Below are positions 24,099-36,800 of a stretch of DNA of 64,000 bases, piece after piece. How positions within the stretch are numbered: the stretch's first letter is position 1; every line of letters starts with the position of its first letter. Source of the stretch: Lichenostomus cassidix. Lineage: Eukaryota > Chordata > Aves > Passeriformes > Meliphagidae. The DNA is taken from NCBI GenBank assembly GCA_008360975.2, contig CM039198.1:9692547-9756546 (forward strand), given 5' to 3'. Below the pieces are notes generated by a model, which had not been told where the DNA came from, did no database searches, and saw only the letters and a list, made by a program, of their open reading frames with translations. The translations under genes and the position numbers were made by a program.

Positions 24099-27000
24099 CT
24101 GTCAATGAATAAGAGGGGTTTGAGGTGCTCTGAGAGTGCCCAGCACTGCTGGGCACAGGGGCACCACCACAGCCCTCCAGCTGACCCCTTGGGCATCCCT
24201 AAGGAGACTCGCTCCCCACCCAATCCCACTGGCATTGCTTGTCCACCCTCCCTGTGGGAAGCCTCACACATTCCTGCTTTCTGACATTGATCCCCTGGGT
24301 TTAGACACAGTCCCTAGGGCACAAGCACTGGCAGCTGTCCCCAAGGGGCTGGGAAAGGGCACTTGGCACAGGGGAGGTCACCAGAAGTGCTCTGTGTGGG
24401 AGAAGGCACTGGCAGCACTGGGAATGGGGACACTGGGGGCTCTGTGTGGGGAGGGGGCTGGCAGTGCTGTGCACAGGGCTGCTGCCCTGCTGTCCCTTCT
24501 GGACTGGCACCTGCAGGAGCAGGCTCCAGGAGGGCCAATGTGCTTTGGGGTTCAATTTCAGTGGCTGCTGGCACGGGGAGGGCAGGTGAAAGCTGTACTC
24601 AACTCAGGCAGCTCTGCTGGGGTGCACAGAGTGCACTGAGCCCCACAGACCCATGCTGGTCTGGAGGGGAAGCCCTGGAGGAGAACAAGGAAGCAGAGCA
24701 TACCTCCACTCTCAATCAGCACGTCCAGGAGCTCGTCCATCTGCTGACTTCGTGTCATCTGCTGCAGCAAACGACAAAGAGGAGAGTAGAGGGCGTTAGG
24801 AGGAGAGTCCCTCCAGCCACAAGCCAGGTAGATGGCTCTAGACCCCAGAAAAGATGGCTTTAGACCCCACAGATGGCTTCCTCCCATGCAGAAGAGAGGC
24901 CATACCAACACGGGGCTGGGAGCAGCATTCAGGGCACTGCAGGGACATGGGACAATCATGGTGGATCCAAGGAGCAGAGCACCCTTCCCTGCTGCCAACC
25001 CTCCACAGCCTGCCCTGTCCCAGAGCCCTCAGGACACACCAATATTTTGGCCCCAGCACCTCACACTGGCACCTGCCTGCCTGCTCTCCCTGCTCCCTGC
25101 ACTGCCCAGTCTCCCTCCTCTCCCTGACTGGAACCTGGAAGGATCTCCTGCAAGATGGCATAAACCCATTTTCACCCCTGGCAACAGCATCATTCCACTT
25201 TCCTAAAGGCACCATCACTCCCAGCACTGAGGCTGCTGCCAGGCTCTCATGGAAAGGAAGGTGTTCCTGGGCGATGCACAGTCCTCCCTGTGGGAAAAGC
25301 ACTCAGGGTATGGCTCAGGGAGGCAGATGGCACGGAGCAGGATGAGGTTTCCTGGTGACTTGGGAATGCTCAAGGCTCTGTTTCTCACATAGCTCTGAGC
25401 ATCCAAAGAGAGTACACTGGCACCCCAGGGGACCTGGGGGGTGTCAGGACCCCTGTGTGCACAGGGGACACCATCCTGCCCAGCAGGGTATCCGATGCTT
25501 TGTGGCAGCCAGTCAGCAACGAACCCTTCAAAAAAGCCCATTCCTCATGGAAACAGGCCTGTCCTACCCAGAGACCCCAGAACGGGTTGGAACTCCTGCA
25601 GCTGAGTCCCTCTAACTGCAAAAGGACATCATGGGCAGCCCTTGCCCTGTAGAAAACAAAAACCATGCAGTTACCTGCTTCACTGCATCCTCATAGGGTG
25701 GAGGCTGCTTTACCTCTGACAGGGCTGGGCTTGACTTACAAAAACTTGGGGATGGAATAGAAAACTTTTGGCCTGACTGCGCAGCCATCTGCATGGGGAA
25801 ATACAGGGAAATGGAGTCAATGCACGGTGGGAGGCTCAGCTCTCTCATCCCTGTTGAGGTTGGTGTGGTGCCAGGGAATATAACGATTTTGTGGGTCAAA
25901 CAAACTCAGACAAAATGCCTGGCCTTTGAGCAGGATAGAGGCAGGTAAACCACTCCCTGACCTAGCTCTGTGACCCAGTGTCACAGAGCATCCTGATGCT
26001 TGGTCAGCTGTGGACATGCAGGACAAAGAGAAGACAGAGATGGGCTGCTGGTGCTTGGCTGTGCTTGGCCAACGATGGGTCACTTCCCCAGCTTCCTCCC
26101 AGCCCCTCCCCATCACCACCTGCCTGGGGGTTCTCACAGAGCTCAGGCCATGGAAGATCACCTGAAAGAGGGAAACCTCTGCCTGTGCCAAACACCTTCG
26201 GAACTTTGCCAACTTTTTGCCAGGTTCCCCCTCCAGGATGTACCACATTTGAAGGACAGTGCCTGCCAGCTGCCATCCCCATCACCTGTATGCCCTTGTG
26301 TGTCCTTCCCCACTGCCTGGCTGTGGCCTTTTGGTCCCACAAAAACCAGGCACTTGCCTGTTCAGGTGGGCTGTATCCAGGAGTGGATCCAAGGCAGCTG
26401 TGAGGTCACTCTGCCTGGCCATGCACATCCTGGCCACCTTTCTGTGGAGAGCAGCTGGAAGGAACACTACCTCTGGCTCATGGGCACAGGGAAGGAATTC
26501 TTGCTGAAGAAGTACTCTTGCCCCTGGGAGTCCCTTGCAGGCAGCAGAGGAATGCCCAGGATGGGTGGTGCTGGACTTGGGATGAGCTGCAGGACACAAT
26601 GGGACCATCCCCTCTGTACACCCCAGCTCTAGGGCAGCAAGAGAGGAGTTGGAGATACCCCTGCAGTGTCACTGCTCCTTCCTGATCCTTACTGACCACT
26701 GCCCAGCTGCCCAGAGCAGCCCTGCTGCCTCTCTTGGATATCACCTCACATCACTGTGTCCCACTGCCTATTGCACCCACAGCTCTGCTCCAGGGCCCAG
26801 TTCACCTCCACAGCCCCAGTGCCAGGGTCACCCCTGCATCCCCTGCTCTCTGCTCCCCATTGCCCAGCTCATCCAGGACACTGCTCCCCGTTGCCCAGCT
26901 TATCCAAACTAGTGCTCACATCACCTTCCTCACCCCTGCACCAGCCCCACTACCTCCCTCACCCCAACTCCACTGCCCACCATGCCCATTCCACTGGCAG

Positions 27001-30000
27001 CTCTGTATCTGCCCCTCCTCACCCGAAATTGCTGCCCTTTCCCACCTCACTGGCCGTGCTGTTTGCCAACTTCTCATGGCACCTACCTCACCGTCCTCTG
27101 GACACAGCACTGAGCCCCACTTTGTGCCTCCTTGGGGCCACCACAGGTTGGTTCAGAGTGGCCCTGCTCTGGCTGCCCTGCACACCCAGCCTGCCCCTGC
27201 TGCACCCCTGTGTGCATGCCTTGCACCCCTGTGCATGGGACACCCTGAAAGGTGCTGCTGGGGAGCCCTGGGAGGGCACTGGATGAACTGGGACTGCAAT
27301 CAGCAGAACCTTGTGCTGTTTAGTTCTGGTAGCACAACCCCCTCCTCAAACATTCACACCTGTCCAGGGGGCTGAGTGAGAAGTGGTGGCTGCTGAAGAC
27401 AACTCTCTGCTGGGCTGGTGGCCTGGTGGGGAGGCACAAGTTTGCTCTGACTGCAGACCCCATCTGCCAGCACTGTTCCAGCTTCCTGAGAAAAGGCTTC
27501 CTGGGGCAACTGCTTTCCGCCAGCTCAGTGGTGAAAATCCCTCACACACTGCAGGGAGCCACAATGGCTTGGCAAGATGCTGGAAAACCCTGCAGCCATG
27601 CAGTGGGCTCTCCCAGGGGTGTAGGAACTATGCCAGGGCTCTCCCAGGAGCTGAAGGATCCATGCTGGTGCTTCCCTGGTGTGCACAGAGCTGTGCCAGG
27701 GCTCCATGGGGCATGGGCAGCTGAGCCAGAACTCCCCCAGGTGCAGCACAAGCTGTGCCAGGACTCCCCCTGAGGGGAGAGGCAGCTGGGTTTGGGATCT
27801 TTTAGGGCTGAAGCAGCTGTGCCAGTGCTCCCCCAGGGAAGAAGGAGTTGTGCCAGGACCCCTCCATGGGCAGAGGGAGCTGTGCCAGGGCTCCATGGGG
27901 CAGAGAGAGCTGTGCCAGGGCTCCCCAGGGCAGAGGGAACTGTGCCAGGGCTCCCCAGGGCAGAAGGAACTGTGCCAGAACTCCATAGGGCAGAGGATGC
28001 TCTGCCAGGACTCTCCCATGACACCGGGAGCTTTGCCAGTGCTCACCTAGAGGCAGAGAGACCTGTGCTGGGGTCCCCTGCGGAAGAGGGGAGCTGTGCC
28101 AGGGCTTCCCCAGGGCAGCAGGAGCTGTGCCAGGGCTCCATGGGGCACGGGAGCTGTTCTGTGTCCCCCCAGGGCAACTGGCTCGGGTGGTAGGGCTCCC
28201 CGGGAGACACCCTGCAAAGGACCCTGCAGTGCTACCAGCTGCTAACCCACTGTCCATCTGGAATACTCACTGCCCTTGCAGGCAGCCTCACAAGCTGCCA
28301 CAGCCCCTGGGTGCCCACCCCGGTGCCAGCAGCCCCGGGCCAAGAGGAAAGGCCTCCCCCCTGTCGGTGTGACCCTGCGGGGTCCAGGCTGGCACTCACC
28401 GGAGCTGTGCGGAGGCAGCTGCTGCCCGGCGGGGACCCACTGCGGCCCTCGGGGGACACCGGGAGCAGGTAGTGGCTGTTGGGGGACGGTGGCAGGCTGA
28501 TGTGCTGGGGGCTCTTTGCAGCCCCCAGGGGAGAGTGCTGGGGGGAGCACTGCGGGCTCAGGAATGTCGAGGAGGTGATGGTGCTTTGCCCTGCGGGCTC
28601 CAAGCAGTGGCTGTTTACAATGTGGGGCACCTGCGGCACCCCACAGTTACTCAGCTTATCCGAGCTGCCAGCCTGGCCTTTCAGGGCCATTTGTTTGGAT
28701 GCAAAGGGGCAGCTGGACACGGTGTTTTCTTGTTTGATGGGGACACCAAAGAAATGCTGAGCAGGCTGCTGCTTCTCCTCAAGGCCATTGCTTCTCTTTC
28801 GCTTCTGCAGCTGCATCCGCAGCTCTTCCACCTGCCTCTGCTCTTGCTGCAGCTTCCACGTCAGTTCATTGATGACCTTCTGCTTCTCCACCAGCATCTT
28901 GTCTTTCTCGGTGTCTATTCCTTCCAGTTCCAGCTGGATGCTCCCTCCATTCATGCTGCTCATGAGGCTTTCCTCGGCGCTGCCATGAACCGGAGATGGC
29001 TGGAGACCAAACTGTGGAGAAGACATGGGCCCGTCGTTGAAGGTGTCTGGCAAAGAGCCGCTCACAGAGAGGTCAGAGGAGGCAGGTGAGATGGGTGGGG
29101 TGGAGCTGGTGCTGCCAAAGTGGTAGAAGCCATTGGATAACATGCTGCTGGAGGACTGTGATTGGTAACTCGACAGGGTGCTTGTTGGAGTGACTGGGAA
29201 GGTGACAGTGGTGATCTCGCCGAAGTTTGGGACTGCGTTGCTGCTGCACTCCTGGAAGGGCCGCAGCCGCTCCATCAGCGCTGTTTTGGTTCCCGACACA
29301 GGCAGGCCTCGTATTCGGAGCTGCTGCCTCAGCTCTGACACCTGCAAGGAAAGTCACTCGTGATCAGTCTCACTGCCACATAAGCCCTTTTTCTAAAGGC
29401 TTCTAACCCAGTGCTTCCAACTGGCAGTCTCAGATCACAGTCTTGCAGTTTCAAGCTTTAAAGCTCTGACCTCCTAGGTGCTCCCTGCCTCACCTGCAGT
29501 CACCAGAGTCACCATGCACGGGCCTGACCACTGCACATCCTGCAGAATCTCAACCTTGCCTAACAGGAAAACCTTCCTCCTTCCTCCAGGAACTGTGACT
29601 CCTCTCCATGAACCAGCAGGGGTCCTTGGGTCAGGGAAGCAACTCAAGATTCCCTTCCTAGCAGTAGGTTTCTCCACGAGCAGAGGACTTTGACACAGAC
29701 CAGGACCCAGCTGATGGCTCAGAGAATGTGACACATACCTTGGAGGATGCTCTATGCTTAGGCACATGATTCAGCCACCTGTGCTGGGGCAAACTCGTTA
29801 TTTCTAACTCTGGGCTGGCCACAAGTCTCTGTTCCTAGAAGGATTTGGCCTTCCCCATGGCTAAGGGTCCATTAGCAAAGTATAAAAGAATACCACCATA
29901 AAACCACAGAGCAATGGAGTCTGGAGCTGCAGGAGCAGCAGCTCAGATCACCCTTTAGCCTGACCTGAAGTCTCCCCAGGCTACACCTTTGGTTTGCTGA

Positions 30001-30791
30001 TACACAGGCTGGAGCAGTGCACCCCCTCATCACCTGCAGAGCAGCAAACCCTCATGTTCAGACCCTCAACAGTGACCAAGCCCTGCCCCAGGGTCTGTAA
30101 TGTACTCCTGGGTGGCTCAGAGCACAGCGGTTCAGGTGTGCTGATCTGTGACATGGTCACTCCCAGACTGTGGCACTCCCCTGACACACTCAGAGGCAGC
30201 ATAGCACTCAGGCTGTGACATTCTGCTCCTGCAGTGACGAAGTTTGCACTCACTTTGAGATCATCCAAGTTGGATGGCAGAGGGCCTGGCTTGATAGACG
30301 AGACACAAGACTGGCCTGAAAAGGTGGTTTTCACTGGAGAAAGAGGGGTGTTGTTGACAGAAGCTGATGAAGAATTTGAACTTTTGACCATTTGCTCATT
30401 TGATTGCCTGCAATAACAAAGGAGATTTGGGGTAACTTGTCTGTCCCTCCAGGGTCTTTGTGCCCAGCATCCCATCCCTCTGCTCCCTTGGGGCTGCTGT
30501 CTCCATATGAGACTTAAGGATGGCCAAGAAAAACCAGGCTGGGCTGTAGGAGATTGCTGGTGTCCCACCAACAGGTCACAGTTGCCCCAGCCAATGCACA
30601 CAGTCAGAATGGCTTGGGAGGAGTCTATGCTGTTCCCAAGCTTTTCTGTTTCACTGGCATGCCTCTATCCCCTTGCTCTGGCACAAATGGATACAGTGGG
30701 GGAAAGTTTGGAGAGAGACAGGACTAAATACTGCTGCTAGCACAGTGCCACTCACTTTAGCTGTCCTTGGTGCATCCCAGGGTAACTGAAA

Positions 30792-30829
<38 letters not shown>

Positions 30830-33800
30830 GCTGAGGATCTGGAGCTGCAGGAAGAGCTGCTGCTGTTGGAGAAGTCTGGCATATGCAGAATCCATGGGTG
30901 GAGGGGACTTCTCTGCTTTCTGGTCTGGCGGGATGTACTGGTGGTACTTGAGCTTCTTCACTTTGGGCTTGGTGTCTTTGGGCTTTTTGTGACGGTTCTT
31001 GCTGTCACTGGATGATTTGGACTGTTGGTCCAAGAAGGAAAGGAATTAGGTGTGAGAAGAGCTCCTACCACCCCCATGGGACCTCAGAGGCATGGGACAG
31101 AACAAGGACAGCTCATACTGGCACCCTGACACTCCAGCTCCAAGAGCTGCTGAGCCTGGATGTGGAGGACTCCCTCAGCACTGCATCCTATCTCAGCTGT
31201 GCTGGAGAGCACATGAGATGGAGAATGACCCTCTCTGCCTGGAAGGTATTCCAGTGTTTCCTTGTTTCTCCTCCTGCTCCAGGCCCCAGGGGATGTTCTC
31301 AGTGCAGGACTCAAGCAATTGCCTCTAGCAAGCTGTACTGCTCTATCCTGTACCATTACACAATGAATTAAATCAGTTTTTGACACAAGCTTTGTCTGCC
31401 TGCATTATTCAAAGCCTTTAAGGCCAGGCACCCAGAGCTCCCACACATTTGGGGTGCAGCACATGGACATTTCAGGCTTGGATGCAGCCGGGTGCCCAGG
31501 GCTGGTCCCTCTCCCGGGCAGCCCGGAGGCACCGGCATTACCTTCACGGCGGAAGGCACCGGGAGCGTCGGGCTCTCCTGGCCCGCCGTCTGCTTGGGGC
31601 TGTCACACTGGCTGCCCTGCCCCGGGGCAGTGTCCGGAGCGTGGCCATCGGCACTGGGAGGACGATCCTGCAAGGGAGAGGTGAGAGGGGCTGTGGGGCC
31701 GGACCCAGAGCTGCCCAGCCTGGACAGGGGTACCTGGTACTCTGTTTCCTTATTCCATGTTGTTCCCAGTCCCCACGGATGCCTCAGTGCATCCCAGTCC
31801 CCTCATGTCTCTCCCGCCCACGGACCCCAGCTATCCCAGTCCTTTCCCAGTCCTCTGTCTCCACAGTCCTCCTTGGTTTCCAAGCCCTCCCAGTTTCACC
31901 TAAGCCCTGTATCCTTGATACGTGAGGCACTGCTTGACCCTCAGTGTCCCCCAGACTAGCCCAGTCCTCCAGGTGACCAGCGGGTGGCCACAATCACTCT
32001 GCGATTCCCCCACCCCAGTCTGCCCCACTTCCTCTCCCCTCCGTCCATCCCAGCCCCCCCAGTCTGTCTCAGTCTACTCCAGTTCCCCCTAGCTCCCTCA
32101 TTCCCCTCAGCCTCCACATTCCCCCAATTCTCCCCCAGCTGCCCCCAGTTCCCCCAATTCTCCCCAGTTCCCCCAATTCTCCCCCAGTTCCCCTCAGTTC
32201 CCCCAATTCTCCCTCAGTTCCTCCAGTTCCCCCAGTTCCTCCAATTCTCACCCAGTCCCCCCAGTTCCCCAGTTCCTCGCTCCAGCCCGGCGCTGCCGGC
32301 GCTGCAGTGCCCGTGCCGGCCGGCAGGGGGCGCGCCAGCCCTGCGCAGGGCGGGTCACAAAATCACAGAGAACCACAGAATTACAGAGAATCACAGAATT
32401 ACAGAATTAACCAGGTTGGAAAAGACCTTTGAGATCATTGAGTCCAACCTGTGACCCAACACCACCTTGTCACCCAGACCATGGCACTGAGTGCCACATC
32501 CAGTCTGTTCTGAAACACCTCCAGGGACAATGACTCCACCACCTCTCTGGGCAGCTCATTCCAATGCCCAATCACTCTTTGTGTGAAGAAATTCTTCCTG
32601 ATGTCCAACCTAAACCTCCCTTGGAGCAGCTTAAGGCTGTGTCCTCTTGTCCTATTGCTCGCTGCCATGGAGAAAAGACCAACCCCCACCTGGCTGCACC
32701 CTCCTGTCGGGGAGTGTAGAGAGTGATGAGGTCTCCCCTAAGATTTCTCTTCTCCAGGCTGAGCCCCCCCAGTTTCCTCAGCCGCTCCTCACAGGATTTG
32801 TGTTCCAGACCCTTCACAGCCTTGTTGCCCTTCTCTGGACACGCTCCAGCATCTCCACATTCTTTCTAAATTCTGGGGGCCCCAGAACTGGAGCAGCACA
32901 CAAGGTGCAGCCTAACCAGTGTCAGGTATTGAGGAGGAGTCGCTTCCTCGGCCCGGGACCCCGCGTGTCCCTCCTGTGCCCCCCTGTCGCTCCTGTCCCT
33001 CCTGTGCTCCCTCCCCTGTGCCACCCCCGTTCGCCCGCGTCTCCCCTGTCCCCCGTGTCCCCCCCGGCTCCAGGACTGCTCGTCCTACCTGGGGGGCTCC
33101 GGCAGGGGCGGCGGGGGGCGGCTCTGGGGCCTTGGAGCCGGGGGGCGGCTCGGCGGGTCCCGGGGAGCCGCGGCTGCGGGGCCGCTCCGGGGACAGCCCG
33201 TCGTTGCTGCTGTCCTCCTCGAAGGCAAAGGCGTCGGCCGGGCGGGTAAAGCCGCCCTGGGTGCCTGCGGGGGCAGAGGGGTGACGGTGAGAGCCCGCGG
33301 GGAGGGCCGGCGGGGCGGGATGGTTGGTGGCTCAACCCGGGGCACCAGCCCGGGGCCGAGGGGCACAGGCGGTGTCCGGGGAGCTCGGCCATCTCCCGGG
33401 CCTGCTGCCCCGCGGCTGGGGCAGAGCAACGGGGCCATGGGTACGGGCGTTTGGGAGAGGGAGAGAGGAGGGGTATGAGGAGTAGAGACCATGGACCATG
33501 TTCTGTGGGACAGGGAGGGATGAAGGGCGTGAGGAATCGGGACCATGGAGAGAAGAGCGGTCCCTTGGGAGAGGAGAGCAGTGTGAGGAGCCAGGACCAT
33601 GGACCGTGTTCCTTGGGACAGGGAGACAGGAGGGTTTGGAGGAGCTCGGCTGGCCAGCACAGCAGCGCTGGGGCAAACAGGTGGGACAGGTGCAGAAGGG
33701 GCTCTGCCATCCTGCCCCTCCGCTGGGCTGAGGTGCAACAGGGGTGAGAGCTGCCCTCCCTCAGATAAGCACCCCAGCTGAACTCCCACACCACACATGG

Positions 33801-36800
33801 GACCCTGTCCTCAGCAGAAGGACTGAGGTTGAAACCAGCTCAGAGTGTGATCCACCTGCTCGTGGCACAAGAGCCAAGAAGGGTGGATGTGTCTGCAGGT
33901 GCACAGAGGCTCCCACATCCTGTCTCTGTCCACAGGTTTCACCCACAGGACATGGTTCAAACCACAGCTGCTGCCTGCCTGCCAGTCCCAGGCTGCTCCG
34001 CCTGCACAGCTCCTGCACTGTTATCTGCTAGTCAGATGGGCAAGGGCTCTTGACCCCGAGGTTTTGATGATAAATAAAGTGCTGAGAAAAAAAAGTCTCA
34101 TGTGAGCCTCGGAAGATCTGCAGGTGGGGGTAGAGGAAGGAGCAGCGTGGCCACACTCATAATCTCCTCGTGCTCATGTCTGGCATTTGTCAGGCAGCTT
34201 GGCACACTGATAGCGAGGTGACAAATGGGGAAATAGGAAGGGCCTGGGAACAAGCTTCCACCTGTCCCTGCTGCTGGTCTAGCAATGTGCACCTTCTCAC
34301 TGACACGCACCTCCTTCTCTGACCCCTGCCCCTATCTGAGAGATAAGGGTTATCTCCACTCCCTGCAGCTGCTGGTGCCAGGCTGGGCGAGGACAGAGCC
34401 CTGGCTCCTTGCCTGAGCTGCTGCCCAGACATGGGCTTGGGGAAGTGAGATCAGCCATGTCCAACTTGCTCTCTTCATGCGTCCCTGTGTCCATGCGTCC
34501 TCTGATGGAATCCTCTCCATCAGAGGCAGCAGCCAAACATGTCCCTGAGGAACTGCAGCATTGCATGGTTCACCTGGGTGCATGGGAGCTGCTTCCCATG
34601 CCTGCAGGCCAGCATGGACATGGCCTCTTGGGAAAAATTACTCCAGGCAAGGGGGCTTGTGGATCTGCTGAGCTGGCACGGAAGTGTGTGTTGAGAAGTG
34701 GTACCAAAGCTGGGAGCCTAAGGGACCTTCAGGACACAGCAACAGCCCAGAGCATGACAGGAATGTGCTGCATCCTGCTGCTTGATACCACAGGCCTGTG
34801 CCAATGGGGAATGCTTCCCTTATCTGTCCTGCTCTCACCCAGCCCGGCCTGAGCATATTGTTGCTTGATCCCGTGTCCCTGCTGTAATCTCAGGCAGGAT
34901 GGTGTTTGCTCTGGGCTGTTTCTAATGCACTGGGTATTGTCCTCTTGAGTGCATTGGACAAAGTGATGACAAGGACCTGGTAAAAAAGGGTTCTTGTATC
35001 ACTGTTCAACTATGCAGGGCACTGGCAGGCTCCTGTCACTGGGACGTTTGGGCTTTCGGTTGGGGTCTGGCACTTTCTGCTCACCCTGCCAGAGGTGATT
35101 AGAGGAACACGTCAGCTGAACTTTCCACTGTATAAACAGTTGAGATTCCAAGGTTAAAGTAAAAAGATTTTAAACCCTGTCATCTTTCTGGTATTGCAAA
35201 AACAAAAGGCTTAACATTCAGAAGTGCCAGTGCTCATCTCTGCTCCGTGTTCAGCCCTTTGCCCCAAACTATGAGTATCATGAGGTGCCTTTGACTCCAA
35301 AAATGAGCTTGAGGATTCTTCTGCTTGAGCCTTTCTTCTGCAGAGACCTGAGGGCTGGGATGGTATTCCTGGTGCAGCTGCACCACCTTCTTCTCATGGC
35401 ACCCTATGGTACTAAGCAACTTCATGTTGGACCCTAATGTGCTGTTGTGTTTCACCCTAAATGGGATGAAATTGGCTTACAAGGAGATGTTTTTCCCCAG
35501 CAATGTGACAGAAGGGCATTGTGAAAGGGAGAAATTTAAAACTGAACAAATCATTTCTAAGCCAGACTTTTTGTTTTTAATAGTTTGGTCCTGTAAATCT
35601 GTTTACCACGAGCTCCTGATAAGGCAGCTGGAGAGTTGTTCTATTCAAGATTCAAGCTCATTTGCCCAGCCTCCAAACCTCAGCTCCAGGGGATAAAGTC
35701 ATGCTCAAACTGCCTCAAATGTTTATAATAAAGGGGGGAGATTTTATAAACTTTTTTCCCCCACAGTTCTCTCCTTCAATGAATGGCTGGGGAGATTTTA
35801 CTTGAACTCTCCTTAAAAATTCCTCTTCAGGAAGAGTCCTGGAACATTTCACCTTCAAAGAGGAGAGCTGCGACATGCTGGGAACAGAGCAGCTTCCAGG
35901 GCCAGGCTGGAGAAGCTGCTGTACATACACGACCTGCATTTCACAGCCCCCAAACCCAGAGCAGGAACAGTTGTAGGGCAGGACAGAGCAGCACCTGAGC
36001 CTGGAATATTTCATGTCATTTATGATGGTTTCTGACATGAAATGAAAGTCAAAGTGCTTCCTGTTTCAACTCTCATTTTTGGCATATCCTATCATTTCAG
36101 GACCCCTTCTGTCCCAAAGCCCTGACATTGTCCCCAGCTTGCTCTGAGCTCCAGAACACACCCTTTAAATGGGATTATACCAATGTAAATGATCCATGAC
36201 TTGAAGAACCATGAGCAACAGAACAAGCAGCTTCCAGGGGCAGAGCACCTCTCAGTGCCTCATTGGAGACCTGAGTGCCAATTTGGACATGTGGAGGTTG
36301 CCCCAGGCTTCAAAAATACGGGTTGCTGTCCTGTCACTGCAGGACCCTGCCAGCTTTCCTGCTCCTTCCTCTGCTTTTGGACCTCCCTGTCCTGGCACTG
36401 GGCCCTGGTGAAATTTGAGTCACCATTTTTGCTCTGTGTTGGCTCCCACACCAGCTTTCCTGCAGCAGTGTTGGGGAAATAATTGTGGATGATTCTTCCT
36501 CCCTCTTCTGGTGGGGGAAGGTGATGGAGAGAAACCAAGCTTAGGCATAAGGCAAGTGCTGGGTCCCAGCTGGAAGGGAGTGTACCCTGTTTGGGGTGCA
36601 GGCCCTGCTCATATTCTCCAGCAACTCAGCACCCCAGGGTGCTTCCACACCCCAGGGATGCAGCATCCTGCTCTGTTGGGTCCTGCTTACCTCTAGCACC
36701 AGTGGTAAAAAAAAATAGAGAACCACAGCATTGCTGAACTGGGGCCATATCAGCCCATTTAGTGGGATATGAGAGGTTGGCAGGGCACAAGGGGGAGAAT

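Larger units (their letters stand above)
31668..33088 (-). other. MYOCD: MYOCD intron 6
   Basis: This 1,421-bp intron contains, in plus-strand order, a C-rich minisatellite (about 32060-32275), a GC-rich patch with a CTCF-like motif (32320-32333) and a CR1 copy (about 32352-32930). Confidence 0.9.

Noticed and set aside
27525..28193. Long open frames on both strands with decapeptide repeats
   Set aside because: The 30-bp minisatellite keeps all frames in register. They lie in an intron and lack start, splice or codon signals of a gene.
34073..34078. AATAAA on the plus strand inside MYOCD intron 5
   Set aside because: An isolated hexamer without an upstream exon or gene on that strand; such hexamers are frequent in intronic DNA.
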